From contig LRSR01009384.1 in assembly GCA_001579985.1 (NCBI GenBank), positions 1 through 51,277 of the forward strand: a DNA stretch of 51,277 nt, read 5' to 3'. This document shows, piece after piece, positions 1 through 14,844 of this stretch. The position numbers and the translations under genes were made by a program. Numbering within the stretch: the first letter of the stretch is position 1; each line of letters opens with the position of its first letter. The notes beneath the pieces are model-generated. The model had not been told where the DNA came from and did no database searches. It saw only the letters and a program-made list of their open reading frames with translations. Source of the stretch: Hypsibius dujardini. Lineage: Eukaryota > Tardigrada > Eutardigrada > Parachela > Hypsibiidae.

Positions 1-79
1 CTATCTATCTAAAATGTATAGGAAAGGTTTTCATTTAGCTGTGAACCAAGAATGAATTCACGGGTACTTGGCAAGTCAC

Positions 80-962
80 GTCCGCGTACCAGTATGACTC
101 TTAAACCGGACGGTTTTTCAAAGTACAGAAAAACTGCACATAAAAAAGATAAATTAAGGCGAGCTAATCGTTACGCAAGGAAACAGACCATTCGAGACTC
201 AATCGGGAGTCAAATTGCAATGCTTCCCAACGTATTTCGATGTCGATTGTTGAAGTCCTCCAAGGTCGTGGTGAGGGAACAATTTCCCCGTCCCGGACCG
301 GTGGAAAGGCAGATGTTCTGCTCAAACCGCACACCACACACATTGAGGATCCCTTCACACGTGTCCCTGAAGAAAAAAGGTGACCAAACGGAATATCATT
401 TAAAACGCCAATTTTATTGGGACTTGGAAGTTTTTCCAGGGTCAGTTTGAAAAGTCTAGAAATGGAGAAAATGTTGTCGATTTTAATAGTTTTGTTAAGC
501 ACAGAGTTTAAAAATACTTGTAGTGTTGGCAAAGAACGAGTGCAGTGCCAATTGATCACTCAAGTTTTTTTTATGAAAAACCCACTCTTTTCTTAGAAAT
601 ATCAATTTTTCCCAGGATTCTAAATTTAATCCTGGATGGATAGCAATTAAGATTATTGCGTTATATGTGTGCTGAGCGCCACTATACAAAGATGACTACT
701 AGCTATCTTTAGGCCGTAAAAGATTGCTTTGAAAAGGAATGGGCAGGGACTTCTCGTGCCGGTTCCAAGATTTATCCTCGACCTGGTTTGTACCTGGTGC
801 TATAATATTTATATAATCCAGAAGGATTTGTAATCCCGTCTCATATGCCTGGCGGTGTAATTTAGCGATCCCAAAAAGTCGAAGCTTGAAACTCCTAGTG
901 CTGAAACTCCTAGTGAGATGAATAAAAATCCCATAATTTAGAACGAAAACTGATTGCGTCAA
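80..962 (-). pseudogene. Degenerate copy of the ANF-receptor-like gene
   Basis: Two blocks on the minus strand match the gene at 4291-8898 in the same order. Block 1 (about 905-826) matches its first exon, including the AYETGLQ peptide and a shared stretch of more than 20 bases, but is broken upstream by a small local duplication of 'ctgaaactcctagtg'. Block 2 (about 370-215) matches the third exon around the VKGS and NNRH peptides. The match continues to about 92 into what is intron in the intact gene. Block 2 has single-base losses near 350 that shift the frame, and the splice donor that reads GTACG in the intact gene reads ATACG here. The second exon is not visible. I infer a partial, non-functional duplicate. 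Confidence 0.75.
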
Positions 963-1138
963 GCCAGCTTAGTTACTTGGCTGTGCGAAATTTGTCTCTC
1001 ATCGGATCACATTGCGATATAATCATACACATCCTCATCGGATATTTGAAATCGGTGAGCAGAGCCAAACACCTCGGACTCAAAAGTTTCCTCGCCCGTT
1101 TTGTGGCTTTGACGAATTTGCGGTGCATGCTTTCCCTA

Positions 1139-1271
1139 CTGTATCGTCTCGATCATTTGGTGCTGCGTTGTAGATCCACCGTATATCATGACTCCAGCGA
1201 AGCTCAGTGTGTGCAGTCATAATATACGGGGTGGGTCTAAAACGCAGCACCAAATGATCGAGACAGTACAG
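1139..1271. mobile_element. MITE family 1, copy 1
   Basis: A 133-bp element whose halves are near-perfect inverted repeats of about 55 bp, containing ATCATTTGGTGCTGCG and its complement. It is flanked on both sides by TA (1137-1138 and 1272-1273), the target duplication typical of Tc1/mariner-type elements. A second copy lies at 26911-27043. It carries no coding sequence. Confidence 0.8.
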
Positions 1272-1722
1272 TACTTAAGTGCGCGGGATGAGCCTGGTGG
1301 TAAGCGTAGCCTTGATGGGTATAAAAATGAGAAAAATAATCCTAATTTAATGAACAGCTTGCACGTGCTCGTTCCTTCGTCATTTGTCATAGCGAGTTTC
1401 CCGGTCTCAAATCTAACTGCATCATCCCTAGACTTACATACTTACGCAAGGCACTGCGCTTGTCTGACCCATCTGTCTTCCCTTTTCAAATCTTCATCCG
1501 GATGGGAAACCAAAGAATGACACCAATCAACAAGGCATTTATGGTACAATACATGCATATGATTCTTTGAAACATTTGGCATCCCTTATCTTACTTGTGG
1601 ATGACGCTGTCCTTTGTTGTTTGTATCGGCACTCCTGGCTATTTTCGATGCCCGTACAGTGGGAGTGGAACTCAAACCATGCCAATTGAAATAAACTTTT
1701 CTAAGCATTTCCCATCCAACAT
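1272..1722. other. Intergenic, nothing recognised
   Basis: No coding exon, RNA gene or repeat that I can support lies between the two small elements. The short open frames here have no recognisable domain. Confidence 0.5.
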
Positions 1723-1877
1723 TAGTGTTGGCAGGGCTCGGTTGCAACCGCGGTTTTAATAAGTGCAAACGCGATTGCAGAGACATTATAACCGCGGTTG
1801 CAGTTCATTAATGTGGTTGATTAATTGATTTATTGATAAAAGTTATGCGCGGTTGCAACCGAACCGTGCCAACACTA
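1723..1877. mobile_element. MITE family 2, hAT-like termini
   Basis: About 155 bp with terminal inverted repeats of about 31 bp. The left end begins TAGTGTTGGCAGGGCTCGG and the right end is its complement with two or three changes, followed inward by TTGCAACCGCG. The flanking octamers TCCAACAT and TGCTACAT agree at 6 of 8 positions, compatible with a decayed 8-bp target duplication of hAT elements. It is internally non-coding. Confidence 0.65.
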
Positions 1878-1904
1878 TGCTACATGCCTAATTGAAAATC
1901 GAGG

Positions 1905-2000
1905 ATCGGCTGACATCAACCACATATTTCTGGAACGGTTAGGGGCGGAGCTCTGTGTGTTTTTCAAAGAACGGGGAAAGTGCGAGCTTAACTTTCCATG
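1905..2000. repeat. Diverged fragment of the foldback family at 6757-7490
   Basis: The core GGGGCGGAGCTCTGTGTGT, followed by TTCAAAGAAC and CGAGCTTAACTTTCCA, matches the centre of the long palindrome at 7080-7135. A weaker match to the same core is at 5918-5945. This looks like an old dispersed copy. Confidence 0.5.
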
Positions 2001-3556
2001 ATTGGTCCATTTCTTCGCCACCATACCTTCTAAACTGATGCCCATCGATTCTAAATTAAATTTTAAATGGCTTTTGTCCAGAAAAAGTCGTTTAATCTGT
2101 AGCCGGAGTCACACTAAACAGTCATTGCTACTGGCCAAGAAGAGGCCGGAAAAATGGGTGGCCTTAAATACGGTACGCCAGATTTCTCGTACAACATCAC
2201 GTGATCATGAATGATTATGATGATGACTATGAGAGCTCGTTCTGACTTCTTCCTAAATGTTATTAGCTAATACATATGTATAAATATATTCTTTCTTTGG
2301 ACTATAAAAGTATCCATACATACATTTATACATACAGGGGTTTGTCATTTATACAGGAATACCTGCAACATTCTTCCGCTACGTTCGCATTTTCAACATT
2401 TATTCAAATCTGATTTTTAAAGTCAATCAATCATTGAGTTGTCGTCAGCGTGCTGGCTTTTCAATCAGCTGATTTTGGGGAGAACGATACAGTACACTTT
2501 CTTTCTTATTGTTGTTAACCACCTTGGCCATAGTTCAAAATATGTGGAATTTTATGCTGGGCATATTTGTAATACCAAATAAAATTATTTGATGAGAAAC
2601 AAAAAAGTCAAGGGGTGGCAGAGGGTGATTTCTGGTGTTCAAGTTAAAACTGCCAATTTTGAAAAAAACCAGGCTTTTTACACGTTGAAGCGTAGAGTTG
2701 CGGCAGCAAGGGAAACGCCTGCGACGCCTGTTCGAACTTGGCGGGCGCGTTTGGGGAAATGCCTCGTTCTTAGCCTCAGTCTAAGTTCCAACATTCAAAA
2801 ATTGTTCCTATGAGCTAATTGATTGTAATATTAATTTTTATTTTAGGATATGGAGAAAAATTAAAACTGGGCAAACGGTTGCAGAAGTAAAACGTATTCC
2901 TGTGTAAATGGCGGACCCGTGTACATATGTATAGCCAAATGAAAGGCATTATAGAGAGGCATTGATATAATATAAAGCATTATAGAGTACTTCATTAAAA
3001 GCTGCCCACAAATAAGAAAATCAGCTTTTCTGGAAAAAAATCGAGACTGTCAGTTTGGTTAGTTTTGCTGGCCAAGGTAAACAACTTATTGTCCAGTATC
3101 CACCAATTTGTCACCGTCACAGCATGCTGATGTCGGTACCTGTTATATATTGGGAATTTTCTTTCAGGATAACTATCAAAGCCTTCGTTTCGCATTATTT
3201 CCAGACATGCCTGTGAGTTCTGCAAAGAACCCACCCCTTACCGCATTATCTGAGACGCAGTTATGGCAAGGACTAGGCCGATTGGGATCCCCACAATGGC
3301 AGCCCATGCGAGAAATGCTTTAACACAAGAAAAAACTCAGGATACGCCCATCATTTTCGTCGGCTGCCGAGCTCCACGGAGCTTGAACCAACCTCTGCGG
3401 TCTCCGTCTGAACGGTCTCTCATCGGTTCGTCGGAAGGAAATCCCGTTTGGTTGAACCATTGACTGTCCGCTGTGGCCACCCAAAAAAATGCATCATCTT
3501 CCGTCAGCCGTGCTCGCATATATTCCTGTACAAATAAACATATCCTGATTTTTTAA
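2001..3556. other. Intergenic, no gene recognised
   Basis: AT-rich sequence with short open frames that have no recognisable domain, no codon-level similarity to other parts of the window and no convincing splice context. Confidence 0.5.
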
Positions 3557-3707
3557 TTTATCAATTTATCCGTAATCAGAAAAAGTCAATAATCTGGTAG
3601 TCACCTCTTTGTATTCGAGACGCGCCTTTGTCGACAGATTATTGGCTTCTGATTACGGATAAATTGAATTGATAAAGGCGCGTCTCAGTTACAAGGATGT
3701 AGCCACC
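3557..3707. repeat. Interleaved double inverted repeat (A-B-A'-B')
   Basis: Segment A (3557-3597) is inverted at 3635-3676. Segment B (3596-3629) is inverted at 3674-3707 and includes the perfect 13-mer GAGACGCGCCTTT. The order is A, B, A-inverted, B-inverted, so the two stems interlock rather than nest. No protein is encoded. It abuts the inverted-repeat element that starts at about 3698. Confidence 0.7.
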
Positions 3708-4045
3708 AAAGCAATTCCCTTGGGGACGCCCCTGAAGGTCCGGTAAGGGGTCTGGACCCCTGAAACTACCATTCGATACAAAATAATATTGTTAACAAAA
3801 ATGCTTTCGGGATTAAAGGAAAAAATAGATTGCTTTAATATCGTAAATTTCTTTATTATAATTTTATGTTGACTGACATTTGTTCTATTTTATTCATTCA
3901 TTATATTTAGTTTTAGTATTTACTTTAACCCCAAACATACTTTTCGTAAGAAAAAACTGTTTGATTGAACGACAGGACCAGGGGTCCGAACGCCCACTGG
4001 ACGCCCAGGGGCGCACCCAGGGGAGGAAGTTAGGCTTAGGCTACA
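3698..4045. mobile_element. Inverted-repeat element with long imperfect termini
   Basis: About 348 bp. The arms of about 70 bp (3698-3771 and 3978-4045) are imperfect inverted copies, each running from a TGTAGCC end through CAGGGGCG and CAGGGGTCC motifs. The GC-rich arms enclose a very AT-rich core (3772-3977). I infer a non-autonomous foldback element. No transposase is present. Confidence 0.6.
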
Positions 4046-4290
4046 AGTCTCCCTTCCGTTTCCCTTTTTGTCCTCTGTTGCTTTTACGAGTGCTAACCAA
4101 GATCTCTCTGAGTAATCATAACAAATTTAATAATTTAGAAACCCCAGTTATTCCTCAATCTATTAGTGTAAACCCCCCCCCCCCGAGATTTGAATATTGG
4201 TGGAATAAATGGTGTGACAATAATAAAGAGTAAAGATAAAAGTTGACGTTTTGGTTTTTCACTCCGCATTCGCTCGGGCAATGTCCAATA

Positions 4291-7200
4291 TTAAGGGTTT
4301 AACATTTTTTTGTGATGAGGAAACAATTCAATCCGTATTTTATTGAGCTGGAGAACGTTGGTCAACATCGAAAATAGAAAAGGGTGAGGGGAGAAAAAGG
4401 GGGAACTTGTAACGTAAGCCGGAGAGTTGATTGGATTGCCACCCTCTTGTAATCGAAACACGCTACAGTTAAATGGAAAAGGGGACGGGCCGAACCAACG
4501 TACGACAAACTGGCCCGTAGCATTGTGGAAGTAATGAGCATGGGTCTGAAAGGTGAGGTGACCCTGGACTGTCATGTGCATCTTCCCCACATCCAGGTCG
4601 CTGAACGTGCGGTTGCGAATTCGGCTGGCTAATTGGGTGCCGGTGATCAAACCGTCCCATTTTTCAGAGAGACTTCCATCCAGTTCCACAAACAGTTCAT
4701 GGACAACCTGAACAATGGATTGAATCAGCAAACAAAAGTTCAAGTTTACTCATTGTTGTGATTTTTTAATGGGGATGGCAAAAAACATTTAAAAATATTC
4801 GATCAATTAGTTTTTTTAGTCAATTGATCTTCAGGTGGCCAATAATATAACATTTTTGTTTATTTTTCTTAGTGGCTTTTAGTTTATTTTTTTAGATTAG
4901 TTTTAGTCGAAAATAATTCAATAATATATTTTTTCCAAACTCAGGTTTTTAGTGATTAAGACTATCAGTCTAATGTTTTGTGAAATTAAAAAACTAAAAG
5001 TAAAGAAGTGGTCACTAGAAGTTTTATTTTAGTTTTACTTCAATTCTTGTACTTTAACAGTTTAACTTCGTTATCCCTTATTTGAAATGTCCATACCCGT
5101 CCGACCAGTTCTAATGCAGCATGTGTCGCTATCAGGATCGGTAAAGGCTAAAGCACATAAATTAATTGGCATTACAATGATGCCGACTCTATTTTTATAC
5201 AACTGCACTGGGTTGCAGGAACTACAGCAATGGGTTTATTAACTAGTTCAAATTCCAGGTGAGTGTTGCTAAAATCCTGCTCCGAGTATACTCGCCACTT
5301 CCGGATGAGATTAGCCATAGAGGCGGTAGAGTAACGGCTCTCATCAACCAATGACAGCAGGATGACTGATCGGTACGCTTGCCTCACCACCTGCCGAGTG
5401 CAGCAATACAATTTACCTCAATGAGATAGAATACCCATTTGTATATCATGAAAACCCACGTCGGGGGCTGTCATCCTCACCTCGTCATCTAAGTCGTAGT
5501 TTTGCCATCGAAATTCGGTCCCGTAGATTTTCATTCTGTATGGGATTACCGCGACATAGACCTATAGTAAGTCAAGCGCGTCAAAGCTAAATGCAGTATG
5601 TGATTCGATGCTCGAACAGCACTGACTTGAAACGATTCTAATGGGAGGGGACGCAAAATATCCTCACTTATTTTTTTAAATTACTGTAATTCCATATCCA
5701 TAATGATTTCTAAAACTTATTTCATCGGTGTAGCTTTGAAATTCTGCTTTTTTGGCAGAATTTCAAAGTTCGTGAAAAACGGGAAGATTCCATTTTCCCT
5801 GATTTCACTGTAAAAACTTAAATTTTTAGAAAATGACTGATTTCATAATTGTTAGCACTAGCCCTCTCCAAATTCAATTTATAATCAATTGGCATAAGCA
5901 GAAACGCTTTTGGATGCCACGGGGCGGAGTTATGGTTCATTTCTGGAATGCCACTCGGAAATTTTACATTTTTACAAAATTGAATTCGGAAAGGACAAGT
6001 GCCGAAAATTATGAAATCAATGCTGTTCCAAAAATGAAGCTTTTACACTGAAACCCAGGGTTTAATGGTTTACTGGTTAAATGGTTCTTCAAGAGGGAAA
6101 AGTTACGTCAAGACATTCTATAACGTTCTCCCCTCTTAACGTCGTCCCAAGTGAGAGGCAACGACAGTGGAATGAACACTCGAGTTCTTCATACATGTTT
6201 CCCATTCGTCATGTTCAACCGTGAGGCCTCAATCTATAATAGAAAGAAATTATAGCCGCCGGTTCAACTACATACAGAGCGTGTAGTATTTGCGGCTTCT
6301 GCCTACCAGTATGATTCTGAGACCGGACGGTTTTCCAAAGTAAAGAAAAACTGCCCGTAAAAGAACAAACCAAAACTATGTCCTTGAACAGACAATGAGC
6401 CAATGCTTCATATTGTATAACGTACTTCGATGTCGGTTGTTGAAGTCCTCCAAGGTCGTGGTGAGGGAACAATTTCCCCGCCCCGGACCAGTGGACAAGC
6501 AGATGTTCTGCTCAAATCGCACACCACACGCGTTGAGGGATCCCTTCACACGAGTTGCAACGTAGCTGTAGTATGTTGCTTCCAGACCGAATTGGTCGAG
6601 GAAGACGTAGACTTTAGTCCAGCCGTGAGATTTCAGGAAACTGCAGTACACCTCAGGTAGTGGAGGAATGGGAGTGGTGGTTATCCAAGTCGGTCGTTTC
6701 CGCGGATCTGGTAAGACAAGACCTTCCGAGCTGCCAGGAAGAAAAGGCCTTCTTTGATCATCTCACTCGGGCAGTAATGGAGATTTTCCCTCCCGATCGG
6801 CGTGAGTTTTTTTTAACAAATAGCTGCCCATTATCATTGGGGTCTCCGCGTGGAAATCACATTACCGGTTTCAGAAAAGAATAAGAAGAAAGCCACTTCC
6901 CAGCGAGGTTGTGCTGTGAGCAAGTGCTTGATTGATTGAACGTTCAATATTTTCATTTATTTTCATTGTAAACTATTTCGATTTTTAAAAATACATTCAA
7001 AACATGTATTTTTATATTTGCTCATGCCAAATTCTATTTGAAATCGATCGGCATTAGCTCAATATTTTTCAGATATCAGGGGGCGGAGTTGTGTGTATTT
7101 CTCAAAAAGGACAAGAAATTCGAGCGTAGCTTTCCAGAGCTGGCCTACAGCTCCGCCCCTGACATCTGAAAAATATTTGGCTGATGCGGATCAACTCCAA

Positions 7201-8898
7201 ATTGAATTTGGTGTGGGAAAATATTAAAAAACATGTTTTAAATGCATGTTTCAAAATCGACATTTTTTTCAGTGAAAATCAAGGAAAATATTGAGCTGTC
7301 AATCAATCTAGCACCCGCTCACAGCACAAACTCGCTGGGGAAGTATTTTTCTTTCTTAATCTTTTCTGAAACCGGTAATGTAAATTCCACGCGGAGACCC
7401 CAATGATAAATCATGATTAATAGATAGCTATTCGCGAAAAAAAACTCAAGTCGATCGGGAGGGAAAATCTCCGTTACTTTAGTAGTCAACGTCGAAAATG
7501 AAACCATGCTATATATACTGCAAGTGCATACATGAGGCCATGTTTTTTAAAAAGCCAGACGAGAGGTTTTTTTCGCCAAAAAAGAGCATTTTCTGAAATC
7601 TTATTAAAAGGTAAAATTGAAGTTTGTCAATCCTAATCCTTGCCAACAAAAAATTCGTGAACGACTGCTTTTGAAAAATCTTGTGTCTTATACTACAGTA
7701 CCTACCTAGTGATCATCAAAACGTTCCAAGCTGATGCCAGGCTGTTAATTATCGCTCCTTCTCCACACCCTTAGAAGATTAAGATTAACACAGCTGTTTT
7801 TATTTTAAAGAAACGCCTTCTATGTTTGAATTTTGGAAACCGCTATAGTCACCCCTTTTCGCACCCCGTTTTACTACTGACATCCCCTTTTTAACTTATT
7901 CTAATTTATCATTGATTTAATTAACATTTCGGTACAAAGTACCGTTTAATATTGGATAACTAACAAAATATAAAACGAGAACCACCAAAATATTTTTTTC
8001 TCTATTGTTTTTACAAATCCAATAGAACATGTTTGTGTTGCAATTAATATTTGGTCGGTCAGAACCAGAGACTTAACGAACTTTTTGGAGAGGGGGCGGG
8101 CAGTTTTTCTTAAAAAAATAAAAATCGCCCCCGGGCGGCGGCTCGAGTTAATAAAGGGGGGGGGGCACTCACGCAAAAGCGTTACTGGATTTTTGTGAAG
8201 GGGAGGGCGGTTTAGCCAATCCCCCTCCCTTCGGCGGCGGCCCGAATTAATTAGGTGGCGGCACTCGCCCTAGTGTCCCCCCCCCTCCGTTACGCCTCTG
8301 GCCAGAGAGACGATTGTGTTTTACAAACCTCAATTAAAATTCAATTATAATGGCATCCGTAATAAAGTGAGAGCTCCAACTGAGATTTTAAATAACTTAA
8401 GACGCTCATCCCAGGAAAGAAACTAAATGACGACCACAAACACCGTTAAGCTAGCTTGACTTTTGAAACAACATTATTTGGGAAAAGAGGCGACTATATT
8501 GTAATAGGGGTGAAAAGGGGATGACAATAGGGTAAGAGGGTGTATAAGGGGGGATTATAGTCGTGCTCATGAATTTTACCTGGCATTACTATCACAGCAA
8601 CACTCCTTTGTGACCGTTTGACGTAGTACCACTCGGCCAGTTTAGCCTGGACAGTATCCATATGTTCAAAACAGGAAGGTGAAGCTAGATATGTCATGTT
8701 CCAGATATGCTGTGGATAAGTGACCCGAAGGGTTTGTAATCCCGTCTCATATGCCGGCCCGGTGTAATTCAACGAACCCAAAAAGTCAAAAGTGGAAACT
8801 CCTGGTGCGAGGATTTCCAGCTGCCACCGGTCGTTACTTTGGCTGCGCGTGGGAGTTAAATGGTTCGCCATCAACATGAGAATTATTACAAGCTCCAT
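4291..8898 (-). CDS. ANF-receptor-like ligand-binding (periplasmic-binding fold) protein
   Basis: Exons on the minus strand are 8898-8580, 7769-7706, 6730-6426, 5416-5244, 5147-5097 and 4707-4291. All phases agree and give 442 aa with a TAA stop. A hydrophobic N-terminal signal (MELVIILMLM) is followed by the order of conserved segments seen in natriuretic-peptide receptors and receptor guanylyl cyclases: GPAYETGLQ near residue 48, a short exon with SLASAWNVLMIT, RKRPTWITTTP, FLKSHGWTKVYVF, then WDGLI and NRTF at 336-339. Several N-glycosylation sequons occur. The ectodomain is the only part visible: after the VVRWFGPS segment the frame runs on to a stop with no clear transmembrane helix, kinase-like or cyclase domain. 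It may be secreted or truncated, or it may splice to exons I did not find. The end of exon 4 could instead be the in-frame GTATAC donor upstream. The last exon may end earlier than 4291. Confidence 0.75.
6757..7490. repeat. ~730-bp foldback palindrome inside an intron
   Basis: Two arms of about 350 bp (about 6757-7110 and 7145-7490) are inverted copies of one another. Examples are GAGATTTTCCCTCCCGATCG at 6779 and its complement near 7452-7471, GGGGTCTCCGCGTGGAA against TTCCACGCGGAGACCCC, and TTTTTCAGATATCAGGGG against CCCCTGACATCTGAAAAA. The centre is near 7127. It lies in the intron between the second and third exons of the ANF-receptor-like gene. The similar open frames on opposite strands at 6660-6884 and 7319-7507 are by-products of the symmetry. 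Confidence 0.9.
8090..8290. repeat. Diverged tandem duplication, GC-rich
   Basis: Within intron 1 of the ANF-receptor-like gene, a unit of about 100 bp containing GGCGGCGGCTCGAGTTAAT is followed by a second containing GGCGGCGGCCCGAATTAAT. Both are preceded by a G-rich run and followed by a GGCACTC motif. No coding capacity is seen. Confidence 0.5.
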
Positions 8899-10755
8899 CA
8901 ATAATTCGGATACAAAAAAATTCTCCGTGTGATAAGCAGAAAGCTCAAAGGGTGATTCTCAGGGTAAATGATGGTGACAGTCTCGAGTCCGCTGGACAAG
9001 ATCCTCTGCAAAGGTGATGATTCTCGAGCAGTCTTTGATGAACTCCAGAGATTCTCGGGCAGACTAAGAACAGCGACCGGGAGAAGTCCCGGATGAAGAC
9101 ACACGCAATAACAGGCTCAATTAAATTGATTGAGCCGAAGAAACGAAAGAGAAATAATTTCTTCAGACAGAGATTCACTGGTCTTGGGTGGATTGTAATT
9201 TTGATGCGCAAAAAAATATTTTTGTTGTTGTAGCGAGGGCGTTCATGCACACTGTCCAAGGAACGGAAATGTTCTCGTCGATGGGTCAGAAACATCTGCT
9301 CACTCACGACGGACGACGATGAACTTCAATTGCAGTCTCTTCCGAAAGCGCGAGATGCAATTTGTAATTCATAATGATAAATAAGCCATTTCCTTCCGTG
9401 TGGGATCGGATCGACACACAGACGCGCTCCGTATAAGAATGTACAGGGACGATTAGGGATGAGTAATTAGGGATGAGATGTCATTTATACCTGCGAATTA
9501 CCGGTATTAGGGCTCCGGGAGTACCACCACTTACACGCACCTCCGTGACAGTCTGACATAAATGCCTGACTGGCAGTTTTATACGAAATTTTCTTTGCAT
9601 CTCCCATTTACTGTGAACATTGTGCTAATGTAAGTGCATATTGCAAGTCTACGCCTGAATAAGATATGCTGCCGCTGTGTTCCGACCTTTATTTTAGACG
9701 GGCAACAACTTCATTTAATTGGTAAGGTGAAACTATCTTCCCGAATGATTTACATGTGCGAGGTATTGTGATTTACTTATATTTGATTATTTCTTTCTTT
9801 ACTCTATTTTATGTTGACGTTTATATTATATTTAATATTTACTTTATTTATATTTAACTATTGTTCATTTATTTATTGTTCATATTCATTTGTTGAAGAT
9901 TTATTCACATGCACGAGGCACTGTGTAGGAAGGTATCATTATACGCTTGTACGAGACATAAATTATTTACACGTACGAGGTTGGACACCACCGGTGAGAG
10001 CCGAAGTCAATTCCACGTGCCGGAAGTCGTTGGAATGGTATATACGTACGGTACATGTATTTCCAAATTGGAGAGGCCCAGTTAATGCTACGATTACTTT
10101 CTCGTCCAGCTCTGGGCACCCACGTTACGGCACAAAAATACTGTGAATACGGTAGATGGATGTATTTAAATCATTTTAACTGCCGTTTGCAATTGTAATT
10201 CAAACGAGTCAAAAATGCATGCTGTAATTCAAGCATAATCATATTTTTTAGACTTTAAATCATGATCCTAATCATAATTTAATAATCCCACTTTTAAACA
10301 ATTTAAACCATTTTAATTGTTGTTTGCTGTTGTCCGACCAGTACCCTTCCAGTCAGTACTCTCTCAAACTGATTCCGTTTTTATTGTCAGATTATTTTCC
10401 TTGAGATATTGGTAAATACAATACGCATCTTCTCCAAACAACACAGAAAGATCACAATGCAAGACGCAAGTTCTACCGGAAAGAATCTTGGCAAGACGAC
10501 TCCAGCCAATTATAATTGTACTAAAAACCAGCACTGCTCCAAATGAAAACAGAAACAGAAGCAACGTGAGATGCGACGATTTCGACGGTAGGATGAGGAG
10601 TCATGAAGGGTTTAGTTGAGATACGCATGCTGACCACACTTCATGCAATTGGGGCTTCCTCTGAAACACAGGTACGAGGGTAAGGGTCAGATAGTTTAAA
10701 CGGGATTAGGTACTAGAGCAACCGATAAGAGTCAGCAGGATTTGTAGAATTTCTT
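8899..10755. other. Intergenic region, short dispersed motif only
   Basis: This lies between the 5' end of the ANF-receptor-like gene and the 3' end of PFKFB. The only structure I see is a recurring motif close to TTACACGTACGAGG at about 9750, 9904 and 9967, with a partial copy at 9944. No gene is supported. Confidence 0.5.
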
Positions 10756-14033
<3,278 letters not shown>

Positions 14034-14654
14034 GGTGTTGAACGGAACGGTCACCCCACTGCGTATTTGATGTGTTCTACAATTAGTTGTCGCCCAGTGT
14101 GACTGTCGGGTACCTAGATGCTCGGGGAGATAGGTGGCGAATAGGAAGTCGGTAGGGTCCCAGGGTCGTGCCGATAAATCTTCCGAAGTTATGATATGTC
14201 ATCAAAGTTGTTTGCATCGGCCCAGTATCAGCTGATCGAATGGGCTGGGGGAAATGGAATGGGTCCCATTTCAGAATGGGCAGGAAGATACGATTTAAAG
14301 TCTAAGAACTTGAGCTTTTTGCTCAGTCATCCCGAAACCGCCCGTGCCATTCAGTTTATAGCATTTTGCCTTTAATAACATCCTACGGGCGTTTTGAGGA
14401 CGACTTTCCGAAGCTTAAGTACAGTACGAGTACTCGTACTACTATTTATTGTATTGAACCATAAAACTTAAGCCCGGTCACAGTTCCCGTACACTTCAAT
14501 TCAAATTTCCAGCTAGTTGATTGATTGGTTTTTTTGACTATCCAAATCTTCGACTTCCTATTATACATTTCGACTTTTTAATCCGAAACTTTTTTGACTT
14601 ATGTCTTTTCACGCCATTTGAACTTTTCTTCTATGATGCGCCGCTCAACCTCTC
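14034..14654. other. Divergent intergenic region between PFKFB and PR/zinc-finger gene A
   Basis: PFKFB is transcribed leftward and gene A rightward, so this region and the next should hold both promoters. I see no unambiguous TATA element. Confidence 0.5.
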
Positions 14655-14790
14655 GATTTTAATCTTTAGTCTCGTCGGGGAAAAGGCTGGAGTAAAGTTT
14701 CGGCTGTGGTTCTCGTGCGGGGAAGATGCAACGCGTCATTCGGCCGAAAGATCCCCGCGATGGGTCAAAGTGTATGGAATAAGTTATCAT
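14655..14790 (+). promoter_or_regulatory. Possible conserved 5' region of PR/zinc-finger gene A
   Basis: A stretch around CGTCGGGGAAAAGGCTGG and AAGTTTCGG is similar, in gene-sense orientation, to the region upstream of paralogue B (minus strand, about 33003-32850). This is a weak DNA-level match. It could be shared promoter, 5' UTR or a first exon. Confidence 0.3.
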
Positions 14791-14844
14791 CTCCCAAAAT
14801 TCCTCTGCAAACGCATTAATTCGGTCTTTTCTAACTTTATGCAG

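Noticed and set aside
6660-7507. Similar proteins on opposite strands (6660-6884 plus and 7319-7507 minus)
   Set aside because: Both are readings of the two arms of the long palindrome; no splice sites or domains.
9100-9160. FGSINLIEPVIA peptide resembling FLGSLNYTGPAYE of the ANF-receptor-like exon 1
   Set aside because: The DNA does not align beyond a few bases, so the similarity is probably chance.
10364-10560. Minus-strand frame with hydrophobic start and cysteines (WSRLAKILSGRTCVLHC)
   Set aside because: No ATG, no acceptor site and no recognisable family; too little to call a gene.
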